A stretch of 64,000 nucleotides of DNA from Rhodococcus sp. PAMC28707 (GCF_004795915.1 NZ_CP039253.1:186001-250000), one strand, 5' to 3'; shown: positions 31,123 to 41,524, counted from the stretch's first letter. Notes: generated by a model from the letters alone, not told the origin. Translations and numbers: made by a program.

Positions 31123-31725
31123 CTAGGTGTTGCGTACCAAGTCTACGAACAGTTCGTGGACTCGGCGGTCACCGGTGACTTCCGGATGGAAGCTCGTCGC
31201 CATCACGGTGCCCTGCCGGACTGCAACTATCCGCCCAGCGGCCGGGCCATCCGGAACTTCGGCCAGCACCTCGACGCCGCTCCCGACCCTTTCCACCCAC
31301 GGCGCACGAATGAACACCGCGCGCACTTTCTCGCCTTGGATGCCCGCGAATGACAGGTCCGTTTCGAACGAGTCGACCTGCCTGCCGAACGCATTACGCC
31401 GCACAGTGATGTCAAGCGCATCGAGATGCTGGGCGTCGGGACGAGTATCGAGAATCTCCGATGCAAGCAAGATCATCCCCGCGCAGGACCCGTAGGCGGG
31501 TAACCCGTCCTTCAGCTTCGCTTTGAGAGGTTCGAGCAAGTCGAAGACGGACAGCAGAGTGCTCATCGTCGTCGATTCCCCACCGGGAATCACCAATCCA
31601 TCTACCTCGTCCAGTTCAGCAGGCCTGCGAACCGTCGTTGCGGTGGCGCCACAAGAATCCAGGGCGGCAAGGTGCTCGCGGACGTCCCCCTGCAGCGCAA
31701 GGACACCGATCTTCGGACCACTCAC
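31123..31725 (-). CDS. pdxT: Pyridoxal 5'-phosphate synthase glutaminase subunit PdxT
   Basis: Class I glutamine amidotransferase that feeds ammonia to PdxS for PLP synthesis. The 200 residues include [17 protein letters not shown] (48-52), the nucleophile C81 in [10 protein letters not shown], and the HPEV catalytic dyad near the C-terminus. The GTG at 31725 overlaps the tesB stop; a long upstream extension in the same frame lies inside tesB and is not expected to be translated. Confidence 0.95.
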   Translation of the reverse strand: MSGPKIGVLALQGDVREHLAALDSCGATATTVRRPAELDEVDGLVIPGGESTTMSTLLSVFDLLEPLKAKLKDGLPAYGSCAGMILLASEILDTRPDAQHLDALDITVRRNAFGRQVDSFETDLSFAGIQGEKVRAVFIRAPWVERVGSGVEVLAEVPDGPAAGRIVAVRQGTVMATSFHPEVTGDRRVHELFVDLVRNT

Positions 31726-32573
31726 TGGGGCCTGGCCAGATCTTTGTTCACTCGGTCGGGGTTGCGATCGAAACGCATGAGCCCCTCCTGAACCACGGCA
31801 GCGACCATCCGTCCCTGCCGGTCGAAGATTCGTCCCTGCGTCAGCGCCCGACCGAAATCCGCGGAGGGCGAAGTCTGGTCGTACAGCAACCACTCGTCCG
31901 CCCGGAACGGCCGCAGGAACCACAGGGCGTGGTCGAGCGACGCGGTCTGCGTCGACACGTCGGGATGCGGCACCAGTGCCGAACCCAGAAGCGTCATATC
32001 GCTCATGTAGGCGAGAGTGCAGACGTGGAACACCTGATTGTCCGGCAGCTTGTCCCGGTACCGAAACCACACGCGCTGTTGGGCGGCAAAATCCGGATGC
32101 TTCTCGGTCTGTTCATCCGGAACCAGCCTGACGTCCCATTCTTTCCATTCGCGAAAGAACGGACTTCCCCCGTCCGGGAGATCACGAGAGTCGGCCAGAG
32201 ACTCGGGGTCGACGACCTTGGGCATCGTGTCCTGATGCGAAATACCCTCGTCCTCGACATGAAAGGACGCGGACATGGTGAAGATCGGCTTACCAGCCTG
32301 AATACCGGTCACCCGACGCGTACTGAACGACCTCCCGTCGCGGAGGCGATCCACCAGATAGATCGTCGGCTCGGTCGGGTTGCCCGGCCGAATGAAGTAT
32401 CCGTGTAAAGAATGGACGCGATACTGCTCGCCTACCGTTCGGACGGCAGAAACCAGCGCCTGTCCGGCGACCTGTCCCCCGAATGTCCGTTGCAGCAGAC
32501 TGGGAAATGTTCGACCGCGAAAGATGTCGTCCTCGATGCGCTCGAGTTCGAGAATGTCTTCGATACTCGCCAT
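31722..32573 (-). CDS. tesB: Acyl-CoA thioesterase II
   Basis: Hydrolyses acyl-CoA to free fatty acid and CoA. The 283 residues form a double hot-dog protein with [10 protein letters not shown] and [12 protein letters not shown] in the first half and [19 protein letters not shown] with [10 protein letters not shown] in the second half. The ATG at 32573 has GGTGG upstream; an in-frame extension upstream lacks support. It overlaps pdxT by 4 bases, an arrangement shared with mycobacteria although the pathways differ. Confidence 0.93.
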   Translation of the reverse strand: MASIEDILELERIEDDIFRGRTFPSLLQRTFGGQVAGQALVSAVRTVGEQYRVHSLHGYFIRPGNPTEPTIYLVDRLRDGRSFSTRRVTGIQAGKPIFTMSASFHVEDEGISHQDTMPKVVDPESLADSRDLPDGGSPFFREWKEWDVRLVPDEQTEKHPDFAAQQRVWFRYRDKLPDNQVFHVCTLAYMSDMTLLGSALVPHPDVSTQTASLDHALWFLRPFRADEWLLYDQTSPSADFGRALTQGRIFDRQGRMVAAVVQEGLMRFDRNPDRVNKDLARPQ

Positions 32574-32671
32574 GATCCACCTTTCTGTACCAGCTGCCTG
32601 AAGGCTAACAAGGAGCCCAACGCGATCTGCGGCCACCGCGACCCGAGCCCGTGCAGGGCAGGATGTTCCCT

Positions 32672-33307
32672 ATGCCGCAACTCGAACCGATCTCGCCGGC
32701 TCGACTCGTCGAGATGTTCACCGCATTGCTTCCGTCGGGCCGTCGTTGCGTGGCGGTCGTCGACGGGCCGGACGGCGCTGATCCCGTCGACTTCGCCTAT
32801 CGGACAAGCGCATTCGTTTCCAGTACCGGTCGCCCGTGTGACGTGGTGAACCTTCACGACTTCGTTCGTCCTGCCTCGCTTCGATTCGAGCACTCCAGAA
32901 CAGACGAAATAACCTATCGCACAGGCTGGTTCGACTTCGATGCGATCGAACGCGAGGTGATCGCCCCATTGCGTCCCGGCGGTCGAGGGCAGTTTCTACC
33001 CCGCTTGTGGGACGAAAAGAGCGATCGCTCCGCGCGCGCTTCGCTGCGCGAGGCAGCACAGACACACGTAGTGATCCTTGCCGGGCCGATGCTGTTGGGC
33101 CGAGGCCTCGACGTCGACGCGACAATCCGGCTCGACCTCTCGGCAGGCGCATTGCGTCGTCGGACACGGCCCGAGGAACAGTGGACGATAGAGCCACTAC
33201 TCATCTATTACCGTGAGATGGACCTAGACCAGGGCACTGCGTCCGAGGGACCGGCGCTCTGGGTTCGCTGGGACCATCCCGATCGGCCTGCGGTCCGGCT
33301 TCGGTGA
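32672..33307 (+). CDS. Uridine kinase-like protein of unknown function
   Basis: About 211 residues. The N-terminal VAVVDGPDGADPVDFA and the VVNLHDFVRP stretch resemble the nucleoside-kinase P-loop region, but the GxxxxGKS Walker A is missing (GPDGADPVD replaces it). The later HVVILAGPMLLGRGLD segment fits the same fold. The protein may therefore be a catalytically inactive relative. The start is either the ATG at 32672 or a GTG at 32651. It is the only plus-strand gene in this neighbourhood, lying between tesB and pdxS. Confidence 0.6.
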   Translation: MPQLEPISPARLVEMFTALLPSGRRCVAVVDGPDGADPVDFAYRTSAFVSSTGRPCDVVNLHDFVRPASLRFEHSRTDEITYRTGWFDFDAIEREVIAPLRPGGRGQFLPRLWDEKSDRSARASLREAAQTHVVILAGPMLLGRGLDVDATIRLDLSAGALRRRTRPEEQWTIEPLLIYYREMDLDQGTASEGPALWVRWDHPDRPAVRLR

Positions 33308-33338
33308 CGAACCCGGTTGATCCGTCACCGACGAGAAT

Positions 33339-34274
33339 TCACCAGCCGCGCTCGGACAACCTGTGCCCAACCGGGAGATCGTCCACGTTGATTCCGACCA
33401 TTGCTTCGCCGAGACCGCGCGACACCTTGGCCAGCACATCGGGGTCGTCGAAGAAGGTGGTCGCCTTCACGATCGCCTCTGCGCGCTGTTGGGGGTTGCC
33501 CGACTTGAAGATTCCCGAACCGACGAACACGCCCTCTGCACCGAGTTGCATCATCATCGCCGCGTCGGCGGGAGTTGCAATGCCGCCTGCCGTGAAGAGC
33601 GTGACCGGAAGTTTCCCTGCGCGTGCAACTTCCACGACGAGATCGTAGGGTGCCTGCAATTCCTTTGCTGCAACGTACAATTCGTCCTCGGGGAGCGAGG
33701 TGAGTCGGCGAATCTCGTCGCGGATCTTACGCATGTGCGTTGTTGCGTTCGATACGTCTCCGGTGCCTGCCTCGCCCTTGGAGCGAATCATTGCGGCGCC
33801 CTCGGTGATGCGACGCAGGGCCTCGCCCAGGTTGGTCGCGCCACACACGAACGGGGCGGTGAAATTCCACTTGTCGATGTGGTTCGCGTAGTCGGCGGGG
33901 GTCAGGACCTCGGACTCGTCGATGTAGTCGACCCCGAGACTTTGCAGGATCTGAGCCTCTACGAAGTGTCCGATCCGTGCCTTGGCCATCACCGGAATGC
34001 TCACGGTGGCCATGATGCTGTCGATCATGTCCGGATCGCTCATTCGGGATACGCCGCCCTGCGCACGAATGTCTGCCGGGACACGCTCGAGTGCCATCAC
34101 TGCGACCGCGCCTGCGTCTTCGGCGATCTTGGCCTGCTCAGCAGTGACGACGTCCATGATCACGCCGCCCTTGAGCATTTCGGCCATGCCGCGCTTGACG
34201 CGGGAGGTTCCGATTCCGGGCTTCGAAACCTTCTCCTCGGAGCCGCTGGTGTCGGTCTCTGTGGGGGTACTCAC
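33339..34274 (-). CDS. pdxS: Pyridoxal 5'-phosphate synthase subunit PdxS
   Basis: Synthesises PLP from ribose 5-phosphate, glyceraldehyde 3-phosphate and ammonia delivered by PdxT. The 311 residues form a TIM barrel with [33 protein letters not shown] (substrate lysine region) and KGEAGTGDV. The GTG start encodes a 20-residue polar extension. It is separated from pdxT by tesB and an oppositely oriented gene. Confidence 0.96.
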   Translation of the reverse strand: MSTPTETDTSGSEEKVSKPGIGTSRVKRGMAEMLKGGVIMDVVTAEQAKIAEDAGAVAVMALERVPADIRAQGGVSRMSDPDMIDSIMATVSIPVMAKARIGHFVEAQILQSLGVDYIDESEVLTPADYANHIDKWNFTAPFVCGATNLGEALRRITEGAAMIRSKGEAGTGDVSNATTHMRKIRDEIRRLTSLPEDELYVAAKELQAPYDLVVEVARAGKLPVTLFTAGGIATPADAAMMMQLGAEGVFVGSGIFKSGNPQQRAEAIVKATTFFDDPDVLAKVSRGLGEAMVGINVDDLPVGHRLSERGW

Positions 34275-34381
34275 GGCAAACTCCTGTGTTTGATCGAATG
34301 CGTTCTCGATGTCGAATCATCCTTCGACGGCAGCGGGCGCACGTGCCTGCGGATCCGAAAGGACGTATTTGTTCGAAGTCG

Positions 34382-34387
34382 ATTCTA
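34382..34387 (-). promoter_or_regulatory. Possible -10 element upstream of pdxS
   Basis: On the minus strand the sequence reads TAGAAT about 108 bases upstream of the pdxS start, close to the actinobacterial consensus TANNNT. No good -35 box lies at 16-18 bases, so the call is weak. Confidence 0.25.
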
Positions 34388-34478
34388 GGCTGGCCTTCGA
34401 TCACCACCTATAACCACTCGGCGATTGCTGGACTGGTAGCCCTCGATCACCGAGCAGTCGATCTGCTGCCGAAGGATG

Positions 34479-35504
34479 TCAGCGGATGGCTCGGACGTCC
34501 GGCTTCACTCGGCGGGCAAGCACGATGTTGACTTCGTCGAGCAGCTCGGCAAGTTCGAGGGGATAGACCGTTTCGCCCGTCGTACCCAAGGCCCGGATGT
34601 CGTCCTCCTCACACCAACGATGGCCGGTGACGGTTCGTCGTTCCAAATCGGTGAAGCCACCGTGATGAGGTTCGAACTCCTGAGTGCGATAAGCAAAGAA
34701 CAGCTCTTCCGACCGAATCAGGGTTCCATTGAAAGGGAACGTGGCTACCCGCCGCCACATCGGACCCTTGAGATCAGCTGCTTCGACTTCGAGACCGGTT
34801 TCCTCGTAGACCTCGCGCACCGCTGCTTCACGCAGACTCTCGCCGGATTCGACCGCGCCGCCGATCGTGAACCAGAAGAAGACTTCCGGAACGATCGGGT
34901 CATGTCCACGCAGCAACAGAACCCGGCCGCGTTCGTCGACGAGCACCACTCTCGCCGAGGTCCGCTGCACGGCTCGTTCCTTGTGACCGAAGGCCTCCGA
35001 CGCCGATCTTTCGGCAATTTCGAAATACGACGGCAAGGGGGCGGTACCGCCCAGATGCAAGATCCGCACGGGTGTGGTCGTTCGGAGCGCCAAGGTGTCC
35101 CGCACCGCGTCGTTATGGAAACGCCTCGCGATCAACACGCGCGCTTCGGAGTCTGCCAGTTCGGCAACCAGCTGCGGCGGAAGGTCTGCCGGATCGAGAG
35201 CCGCGAGTGCCCCGGATACGGCATTCTCGGCGTCCTCACGTCGCGATCTATCCGCTCTTTCGGCTGTATCGGCCAAGGCGGCGAGACGTTTGCTGTCTTC
35301 GAGCTGATCGCGAGTCGCTGCCGATACTGCACGAGCCACCACGGCACGTCTGGCCAACGCCGAATCGAGTGATTGCCATGCGAGGTCCGACCGGACATGA
35401 AGGCGATCCAAACGGTTGGCCGTGGCGTAGGCCCACAGACCGATGACCAGTATCACCACGGAAACCACGCCCAGTACGAGAATCGTCAACGCAGACAACG
35501 TCAT
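34479..35504 (-). CDS. Membrane-anchored LemA-like/NUDIX fusion protein
   Basis: 341 residues. Residues 5-27 are one membrane helix. Residues of about 30-140 look like a LemA-type helical domain (LAWQSLDSALARRA and ARRFHNDAVRD match its key segments). Residues of about 180-330 form a NUDIX hydrolase with the box GAVESGESLREAAVREVYEE, giving the GX5EX7REXXEEXG pattern. NUDIX enzymes hydrolyse nucleoside diphosphates linked to another moiety; the substrate is unknown. The ATG shares one base with the pimA stop codon, so it is translationally linked to inositol-mannoside genes. Confidence 0.85.
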   Translation of the reverse strand: MTLSALTILVLGVVSVVILVIGLWAYATANRLDRLHVRSDLAWQSLDSALARRAVVARAVSAATRDQLEDSKRLAALADTAERADRSRREDAENAVSGALAALDPADLPPQLVAELADSEARVLIARRFHNDAVRDTLALRTTTPVRILHLGGTAPLPSYFEIAERSASEAFGHKERAVQRTSARVVLVDERGRVLLLRGHDPIVPEVFFWFTIGGAVESGESLREAAVREVYEETGLEVEAADLKGPMWRRVATFPFNGTLIRSEELFFAYRTQEFEPHHGGFTDLERRTVTGHRWCEEDDIRALGTTGETVYPLELAELLDEVNIVLARRVKPDVRAIR

Positions 35505-36628
35505 CAGCTCGCAGCCCGCACCTTCTGGCCTCCGACGGTGACTGTCTCGTAGACGCGCATGATCTGTTCGGCGACTACCGGCCAGTCGTAGTCGACAACG
35601 GCTCGACTTGCGGCTTCGACCAATTCGACCCGTAGTTTCTCCGAGGACAACAGAGAATCGACAGCGGCCGCCAGCGCCTCGGAGTCGCCGATCGGAACGA
35701 GAAGCCCGGCGGCACCGTCGCGTAGCACTCGACGAAACGCATCGAGTTCACTGGCCACAACTGCTGTTCCCGACGCCATCGCTTCGACGAGCACGATTCC
35801 GAAACTCTCACCGCCGAGGTTCGGCGCGCAGTAGACGTCTGCACTGCGCATCGCAGAAGCCTTTTCCGCATCATCGACCTGTCCGAGGAATCTCAGATGA
35901 TGGGCGAGCACGCCTGCGTCGTCCCGCAGGCCTTCTTCGTCACCTCGACCGACGACGAGAATCTCGATATCGGGATGCCGCGCTACGAGCGACGGGAGGG
36001 CACCGAGGAGCACCCCCATCCCTTTACGCGGTTCGTCGAAGCGCCCGAGAAACAGCACAGTTTTCCCCGCTCGCGGATAACCAGATAGAAGCGGCGCCCC
36101 CGCGAACGCGGCGACGTCGACGCCATTGGGGATCTCGACGGCGTCACCACCGAGGGCTTCGACCTGCCACCGTCGGGCAAGCTCGGACACCGCAATTCTG
36201 CCGCTGATCTTCTCGTGGTATGGCCGAAGCACCCCTTGAAACGTACTGAGGAACAACGACTTCGTGGTCGAGGTATGAAAAGTGGCGACGATCGGCCCGT
36301 CGGCAGCTTTGAGGGCGAGCATCGACAGACTCGGCGCATTGGGCTCATGAATGTGCAGAACGTCGAAATCGTTCTCACTGATCCATCGACGGATTCTCGA
36401 ATATGTCACGGGCCCGAAACGCAGACGGGCAACAGAGCCGTTGTACGGAATCGCCAATGCCTCACCGGCCGAGACGACGAAGTCCGGGAGCAGAGTCTCT
36501 TCCGATGCCGGCGCCAACACGCTGACACGGTGTCCGCGCTCGATGAACACTTCGGCAAGTTGTTGTACGTGCGCTTGCACTCCGCCCGGAACGTCGAAGG
36601 AGTACGGGCAGACCATCCCGATCTTCAC
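35504..36628 (-). CDS. pimA: Phosphatidylinositol alpha-mannosyltransferase PimA
   Basis: GT4 enzyme that adds the first mannose to phosphatidylinositol, starting PIM/LM/LAM synthesis at the inner membrane face. The 374 residues begin VKIGMVCPYSFDVPGGVQAHV and contain the donor-binding GRFDEPRKGMG and the EX7E-type GGESFGIVLVEAMASG. The GTG at 36628 overlaps the patA stop as GTGA, so the long upstream frame is not translated from there. Confidence 0.95.
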   Translation of the reverse strand: MKIGMVCPYSFDVPGGVQAHVQQLAEVFIERGHRVSVLAPASEETLLPDFVVSAGEALAIPYNGSVARLRFGPVTYSRIRRWISENDFDVLHIHEPNAPSLSMLALKAADGPIVATFHTSTTKSLFLSTFQGVLRPYHEKISGRIAVSELARRWQVEALGGDAVEIPNGVDVAAFAGAPLLSGYPRAGKTVLFLGRFDEPRKGMGVLLGALPSLVARHPDIEILVVGRGDEEGLRDDAGVLAHHLRFLGQVDDAEKASAMRSADVYCAPNLGGESFGIVLVEAMASGTAVVASELDAFRRVLRDGAAGLLVPIGDSEALAAAVDSLLSSEKLRVELVEAASRAVVDYDWPVVAEQIMRVYETVTVGGQKVRAAS

Positions 36629-37530
36629 GACTCCTCGATTCGTGCTCTTCGCTTGTCCGAAAGGTCGGACATCCAGAGGGGTTGCAACATGTGCCAGTCC
36701 GCTGGGTGCTCGGCGATGTGCGAGGCGAACGAGTCGGCGAGCGCCTGAGTAGCAACGGCGACACCCTCGCTGACGTCGATGCGAGGTGAAATGGTGAAAC
36801 CCCACCCGTCACCGTCGAAGTAGCCGTGTACCGGTAGCAGGTGTGCCCCGGTATCGAAGGCAAGCTTCGCAGGCCCGGCCGCCATCCGGGTCTGCTCTCC
36901 GAAGAACGAGACTGGCACACCGTGTTTCGCCAGGTCGCGTTCACTGAGCAAGCAGACGACCCCATTGGCTCGAAGCCGCTCCGACAATGCGGCGAAGGGC
37001 GGGGATTCTCCCCCGCTCAGCGGAAATATCTCGAATCCGAGGCCTTCGCGGTAGTCGACGAACCGCTGATACAACGATTCGGGATTCAGTCGTTCCGCAA
37101 CGGTGGCGAAACGTCCGTAGGTTCGGACCAACCACATCCCTGCCATGTCCCAATTCCCACTGTGCGGCAGAGCCAGCACCGCCCCGGAACCCTCACTCAG
37201 TGCGGCGTCGAGATGCTCACGCCCGTAAACACATTTGTCGATCACCGCGGCCTGGGAAGCCAAGTCCATCGAGGGCAGCCGGAACGCTTCACGCCAGTAA
37301 CGTGCATACGATCGGACGCTGTCACGAATCAACTCGTCCGGCACCAAATGCGGGTGCACATCGAGCACCCGAGCCAAATTCTTTCGCAATTGCTCCGGGC
37401 CACCCCCACGACGAGCAGCGAAATCTGCACCCTTGTCGAACAGCTTCCGAGCCAACGGGTCCGGAAGCGCTCGAACCACTCGCCACCCTGCGGCATACCC
37501 AGCGTCGGTGGCGCGCTCGACGAGCGTCAT
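36625..37530 (-). CDS. patA: Phosphatidylinositol mannoside acyltransferase PatA
   Basis: Acylates the mannose of PIM using acyl-CoA. The 301 residues show the LPXG acyltransferase-like HSGNWD motif (H123-D128) and SERDLAKHG, whose glutamate matches the catalytic residue of the mycobacterial enzyme. It lies between pgsA1 and pimA in a tight operon, with a 2-base gap to the pgsA1 stop. Confidence 0.93.
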   Translation of the reverse strand: MTLVERATDAGYAAGWRVVRALPDPLARKLFDKGADFAARRGGGPEQLRKNLARVLDVHPHLVPDELIRDSVRSYARYWREAFRLPSMDLASQAAVIDKCVYGREHLDAALSEGSGAVLALPHSGNWDMAGMWLVRTYGRFATVAERLNPESLYQRFVDYREGLGFEIFPLSGGESPPFAALSERLRANGVVCLLSERDLAKHGVPVSFFGEQTRMAAGPAKLAFDTGAHLLPVHGYFDGDGWGFTISPRIDVSEGVAVATQALADSFASHIAEHPADWHMLQPLWMSDLSDKRRARIEES

Positions 37531-37532
37531 CT

Positions 37533-38216
37533 CTATTCGGCCTTCCCATCGGATCCGGTTTCTGGCTGCGTGGTCGGCGGGAAGATGATCTCACGTGCAC
37601 CCTCGGACCGCCGCACGGCGAGTACTCGCTGAAAGACCGTGACCACGCTCGCCGCAGCGAGAATCCACATCGCGGGATAAATCAGGCTCTGGAGCCAAGG
37701 AATGTCGAAATGGCGACCCACACCGGTCAATCCAGCACCGACGAGCACGATCACCAGACGGTCCGGGCGTTCTATCCAACCACCGTCGGCCGACAGACCT
37801 GATGCTTCGGCACGCGCCTTGGCGTAGGAGATGACCTGCGAGGTGACGAGGCAGATCAGCGTTGCGATCAGCAACGGCTTATCGTTCTCGGTGAACACGG
37901 CCCACCAGGCGAGGCCACCGAAAATCGCACCATCGGCGACCCGGTCGCAGGTGGCGTCGAGAACCGCGCCGTACTTGGTGCCACCACCTCTGGCCCGAGC
38001 CATTGCGCCATCGAGCATGTCGAACAAGACGAACAAGGTGATGACGACTGATCCCCACCACAGGTAGCCGCCCGGGAACAGCGTCACCGCGGCCGCCACT
38101 GTCGCGACCGTTCCGATCAGCGTCACCGAGTTCGGCGTCAGCCCGGTGCTGTTCAGCGCCTTACCCAGCGGGGCGGTCAGCTTCGATACCGAAGCCCGTC
38201 CGAAGACACTCAGCAT
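37533..38216 (-). CDS. pgsA1: Phosphatidylinositol phosphate synthase (CDP-alcohol phosphatidyltransferase)
   Basis: Integral membrane enzyme that joins CDP-diacylglycerol with inositol phosphate, the first step to phosphatidylinositol. The 227 residues have several helices and the family motif spanning 66-91: D66, D69-G70, A73-R74, G83, D87 and D91. The ATG at 38216 gives MLSVFGRASVSKLTAPLG; an upstream frame extension overlaps the HIT gene and is rejected. Part of the HIT-pgsA1-patA-pimA-LemA/NUDIX unit. Confidence 0.95.
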   Translation of the reverse strand: MLSVFGRASVSKLTAPLGKALNSTGLTPNSVTLIGTVATVAAAVTLFPGGYLWWGSVVITLFVLFDMLDGAMARARGGGTKYGAVLDATCDRVADGAIFGGLAWWAVFTENDKPLLIATLICLVTSQVISYAKARAEASGLSADGGWIERPDRLVIVLVGAGLTGVGRHFDIPWLQSLIYPAMWILAAASVVTVFQRVLAVRRSEGAREIIFPPTTQPETGSDGKAE

Positions 38217-38241
38217 GACGACGTCCCGTCGCCGCGCCGAC

Positions 38242-38784
38242 TCATTCGTTCCATGCCGATGCCAGCAGAGCACGAGTCTCGCGTAGCAACTGAGGCATCA
38301 CCTTGGTGCCGCCGATCACGGTGATGAAATTCGCATCGCCTCCCCATCGGGGAACGATGTGCTGATGCAGATGCTCGGACAACGAACCGCCCGCAGCAGC
38401 ACCGAGGTTGAGGCCCACGTTGAAGCCGTGTGGCCGTGACACCCTTTTGATCACGCGAATGGTGTGCTGAGTGAACTCCATCAATTCTGCACTCTCGGCC
38501 GAGGTGAGATCCTCGAGCGCGGCAACACGCCGGTACGGCACAACCATCGTGTGCCCGGGGTTGTACGGATAGAGATTGAGTACGGCATACACCTGCTCGC
38601 CCCGTGCGACGACAAGACCATCCTCGTCACTCATCTGCGGAATGTCGGAGAACGGTTCGCTCGACTGATTTTTAGCCCCGGGCGCCTCGGCGATGTACGA
38701 CATCCGATGCGGGGTCCACAACCGCTGCAGACGATCGGGATGACCGAGACCGGTGTCGACGATCGCCGAATCCTGTTCGGGCAT
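38242..38784 (-). CDS. HIT-family hydrolase/phosphorylase (probable Ap4A phosphorylase)
   Basis: A 180-residue histidine-triad protein with LYPYNPGHTMVVPYRR and the triad EHLHQHIVPRW. The mycobacterial orthologue next to thrS (Rv2613c) is described as a diadenosine tetraphosphate phosphorylase; the same activity is inferred here. The ATG lies 2 bases after the thrS stop. Cleaving Ap4A next to thrS makes sense because synthetases form Ap4A as a by-product. Confidence 0.88.
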   Translation of the reverse strand: MPEQDSAIVDTGLGHPDRLQRLWTPHRMSYIAEAPGAKNQSSEPFSDIPQMSDEDGLVVARGEQVYAVLNLYPYNPGHTMVVPYRRVAALEDLTSAESAELMEFTQHTIRVIKRVSRPHGFNVGLNLGAAAGGSLSEHLHQHIVPRWGGDANFITVIGGTKVMPQLLRETRALLASAWNE

Positions 38785-38786
38785 TG

Positions 38787-40850
38787 TCAGCTCACTCCTG
38801 AAGTGTCGGGAACAAAGAGCGCGGCAGTAGGAGATGTATTGGTGCGTGCGGTAATCCAGCCGGCGATCAGCGATACCGCATCAGCGGTCGGGACACCGTT
38901 GACCTGTGTGCCGTCACGGAAACGGAAACTGACAGCACCTGCCTCGACATCGCGCTCTCCTGCCAGGAGCATGAAAGGAACCTTCTGCGCGGTCTGGTTG
39001 AAGATCTTCTTCTGCATGCGATCGTCGCTCGCGTCGACCTCGGCACGTATCCCGAGCTTCTTCAAGTCGGCAATCACGGAGAACAAATGGTCTTGATGGA
39101 CTTCTGCGACGGGGATACCGACGACCTGTACCGGCGACAGCCACGCTGGGAACGCTCCAGCGTAATGCTCTGTCAGTAGGCCGAAGAATCGCTCGATGGA
39201 ACCGAACAGAGCCCGGTGAATCATGACCGGACGCTCCTTCGTCCCACCGGACGCGGTGTACTCGAGCTCGAACCTCTCGGGCAAGTTGAAATCGAGTTGA
39301 ATGGTCGACATCTGCCAGGTTCGACCGAGAGCGTCCCTGGCCTGCACCGAGATCTTCGGACCGTAGAACGCGGCACCACCCGGATCCGGCACCAAGTCCA
39401 GGCCCGATGCGGCAGCGACCTCGGCGAGAGTGTTCGTTGCTTCCTCCCACACCTCGTCGCTTCCCACGGACTTCTCCGGGTTACGGGTCGACAGTTCGAG
39501 ATAGAACTCGTCGAGCCCGTAGTCCTTCAGGAGGCCGAGCACAAATTCCAGTGCCCGAGTGAGCTCGTCGTGCATCTGATCCCGTGTACAGAAGATGTGA
39601 GCATCGTCCTGAGTCATTCCGCGCACACGAGTGAGTCCGTGGATCACACCGGACTTCTCGTACCGATACACCGACCCGAATTCGAACAAGCGCAGTGGCA
39701 GTTCGCGATACGACCGACCCCGCGAGCGGAAGATCAAGTTGTGCATCGGACAATTCATCGGCTTGAGGTAGTAATCCTGGCCGGGCTTGCGCACCGCACC
39801 ATCCTCATCGAGTTCGGCGTCGAGATGCATCGCGGGAAACATACCGTCGCGGTACCAATCCAAATGACCGGAAACCTCGTACAGATGACCCTTGGTGATG
39901 TGTGGAGTGTTGACGAACTCGTAGCCCTCTTCGATATGACGTTGCCGTGAGTAGTTCTCGAGCTCGTTTCGGATCACTCCACCCTTCGGGTGGAATACTG
40001 GAAGACCGGAGCCCAGCTCGTCCGGGAAGCTGAACAAGTCGAGCTCCGAACCCAACTTGCGGTGGTCTCGGCGCTCGGCTTCCGCCAGCAACTCGAGGTG
40101 CTTGTCCAGCGCCTCGGTCGACTCCCAGGCAGTGCCGTAGATCCGCTGCAGGTCCGCATTGTCCTGGTTTCCGCGCCAGTATGCGGCGGAGCTACGAGTC
40201 AATTTGAACGCCGGCACGTATTTGGTCGTCGGGATATGCGGCCCGCGGCACAAATCCCCCCAGATGCGTTCTCCGGTTCGGGGATTCAAGTTGTCGTACG
40301 CGGTGAGTTCGCCGCCGCCGATTTCCATGATCTCGGGATCGTCGATACCGGACTTGTCGTTCACGAGCTCGAGCTTGTAGGGCTCGTTGGCGAGCTCTTC
40401 GCGTGCCTGGTCGATCGACTCGTACACCCGCCGCGAGAATCGCTGGCCTGCCTTGACGATCTGCTTCATCTTCTTTTCGAGAGCAGTCAGATCCTCGGGA
40501 GTGAAAGGAGTCTTCACGTCGAAGTCGTAGTAGAAGCCGTCCTTGATGAAGGGACCGATTCCCAGTTTGGCGTCCGGAAAGAGTTCTTGAACGGCCTGCG
40601 CGAGGACGTGTGCGGCCGAATGACGGATGACGCTTCGCCCGTCTTCGGTGTTCGCGGCCACCGGCTCGACCTCGGCATCGCCCTCAGGAGCCCACGACAG
40701 GTCGCGAAGGTGGCCTTCGGCGTCTCGGACCACCACGATGGCGTCGGGCCCCTTGTTCGGGAGACCGGTGTCCCGTAACGCCGTTCCAGCGGTCGTTCCA
40801 GCCGGCACCATGATGCGGGCGGGTGAGACGTCTGTTGCGGGCATGGTCAC
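38787..40850 (-). CDS. thrS: Threonyl-tRNA synthetase
   Basis: Charges tRNA-Thr. The 687 residues have an N-terminal TGS-like region, the editing domain with [13 protein letters not shown], the class II core with MNCPMHNL and [15 protein letters not shown], and a C-terminal anticodon domain. The GTG at 40850 has AGGAG about 9 bases upstream; an ATG two codons later is an alternative. It heads the thrS-HIT-pgsA1 run. No T-box hairpin is seen upstream. Confidence 0.97.
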   Translation of the reverse strand: MTMPATDVSPARIMVPAGTTAGTALRDTGLPNKGPDAIVVVRDAEGHLRDLSWAPEGDAEVEPVAANTEDGRSVIRHSAAHVLAQAVQELFPDAKLGIGPFIKDGFYYDFDVKTPFTPEDLTALEKKMKQIVKAGQRFSRRVYESIDQAREELANEPYKLELVNDKSGIDDPEIMEIGGGELTAYDNLNPRTGERIWGDLCRGPHIPTTKYVPAFKLTRSSAAYWRGNQDNADLQRIYGTAWESTEALDKHLELLAEAERRDHRKLGSELDLFSFPDELGSGLPVFHPKGGVIRNELENYSRQRHIEEGYEFVNTPHITKGHLYEVSGHLDWYRDGMFPAMHLDAELDEDGAVRKPGQDYYLKPMNCPMHNLIFRSRGRSYRELPLRLFEFGSVYRYEKSGVIHGLTRVRGMTQDDAHIFCTRDQMHDELTRALEFVLGLLKDYGLDEFYLELSTRNPEKSVGSDEVWEEATNTLAEVAAASGLDLVPDPGGAAFYGPKISVQARDALGRTWQMSTIQLDFNLPERFELEYTASGGTKERPVMIHRALFGSIERFFGLLTEHYAGAFPAWLSPVQVVGIPVAEVHQDHLFSVIADLKKLGIRAEVDASDDRMQKKIFNQTAQKVPFMLLAGERDVEAGAVSFRFRDGTQVNGVPTADAVSLIAGWITARTNTSPTAALFVPDTSGVS

Positions 40851-40949
40851 GGCGATGTACTCCTCGATAGGTCATTTCGGTCGGGTGAGACCGAAGGACA
40901 GCCTATCGGGAACTCACTTCGGACTCTTACCTCACTCCGGCCTGCATGG

Positions 40950-41408
40950 TCAGAGTGGGCTCGCGAGCCAGTGCCAGTCCGGCCCGATCCAACCGGTGAC
41001 CAGATACAGACCGCCGATCAACCACAACGTAGCGAGGACAATACCCGCGGTGAGCAGCACTCCAAGTGCCCTGAAGGCGATCGGCTGTCGCGAGAACCAT
41101 TCCATGAATCTGTCGTACTTCCCGCGGACGACCTGCAGGAGCCGATGTGCCCAGGTGAACTCGGAAGCCAGGATTCCCAGACCGGCGAAGACGATCAGCC
41201 AGCCCGGACCCGGGTACGGGATTGCAATGATGCCGAGAACCAGGACCGCCAGCCCGACGACGCCGATCACGATACGATAGGTCAGGTCGAGCGCCGCATT
41301 CGACCCGATCTTGTCGCGAAGTCGCTGTCTCCGCCGAGAGAGGCGATCGAGAACACTGTCCTCGTCGCCTGTCTCCGCCTGATCGGTGCGAACGTCGTCG
41401 GCTGCCAC
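40950..41408 (-). CDS. TIGR02611-type (PGPGW) transmembrane protein
   Basis: A 152-residue membrane protein with a polar N-terminus of about 45 residues, a helix IGVVGLAVLVLGIIAI followed by the signature PYPGPGWLIVFAGLGIL, the EFTWAHRLLQ segment, and further C-terminal helices. The family function is unknown. The start is GTG. It is the last core gene before the accessory interval. Confidence 0.85.
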   Translation of the reverse strand: MAADDVRTDQAETGDEDSVLDRLSRRRQRLRDKIGSNAALDLTYRIVIGVVGLAVLVLGIIAIPYPGPGWLIVFAGLGILASEFTWAHRLLQVVRGKYDRFMEWFSRQPIAFRALGVLLTAGIVLATLWLIGGLYLVTGWIGPDWHWLASPL

Positions 41409-41524
41409 GGTCCCAGATTAGACGAATCCAAAACCCAGGCTCGGAACATCCGACTCCGGAACATAGAACGCCCCGAACATCGAACAAGCCCCTGCCAGTA
41501 CGGGGTGGGACGCTTACCCAATCC

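Noticed and set aside
40851-40949. T-box or other riboswitch upstream of thrS
   Set aside because: No specifier loop, antiterminator bulge or conserved T-box motif was found; the same applies to the leaders of aspS, hisS and alaS.
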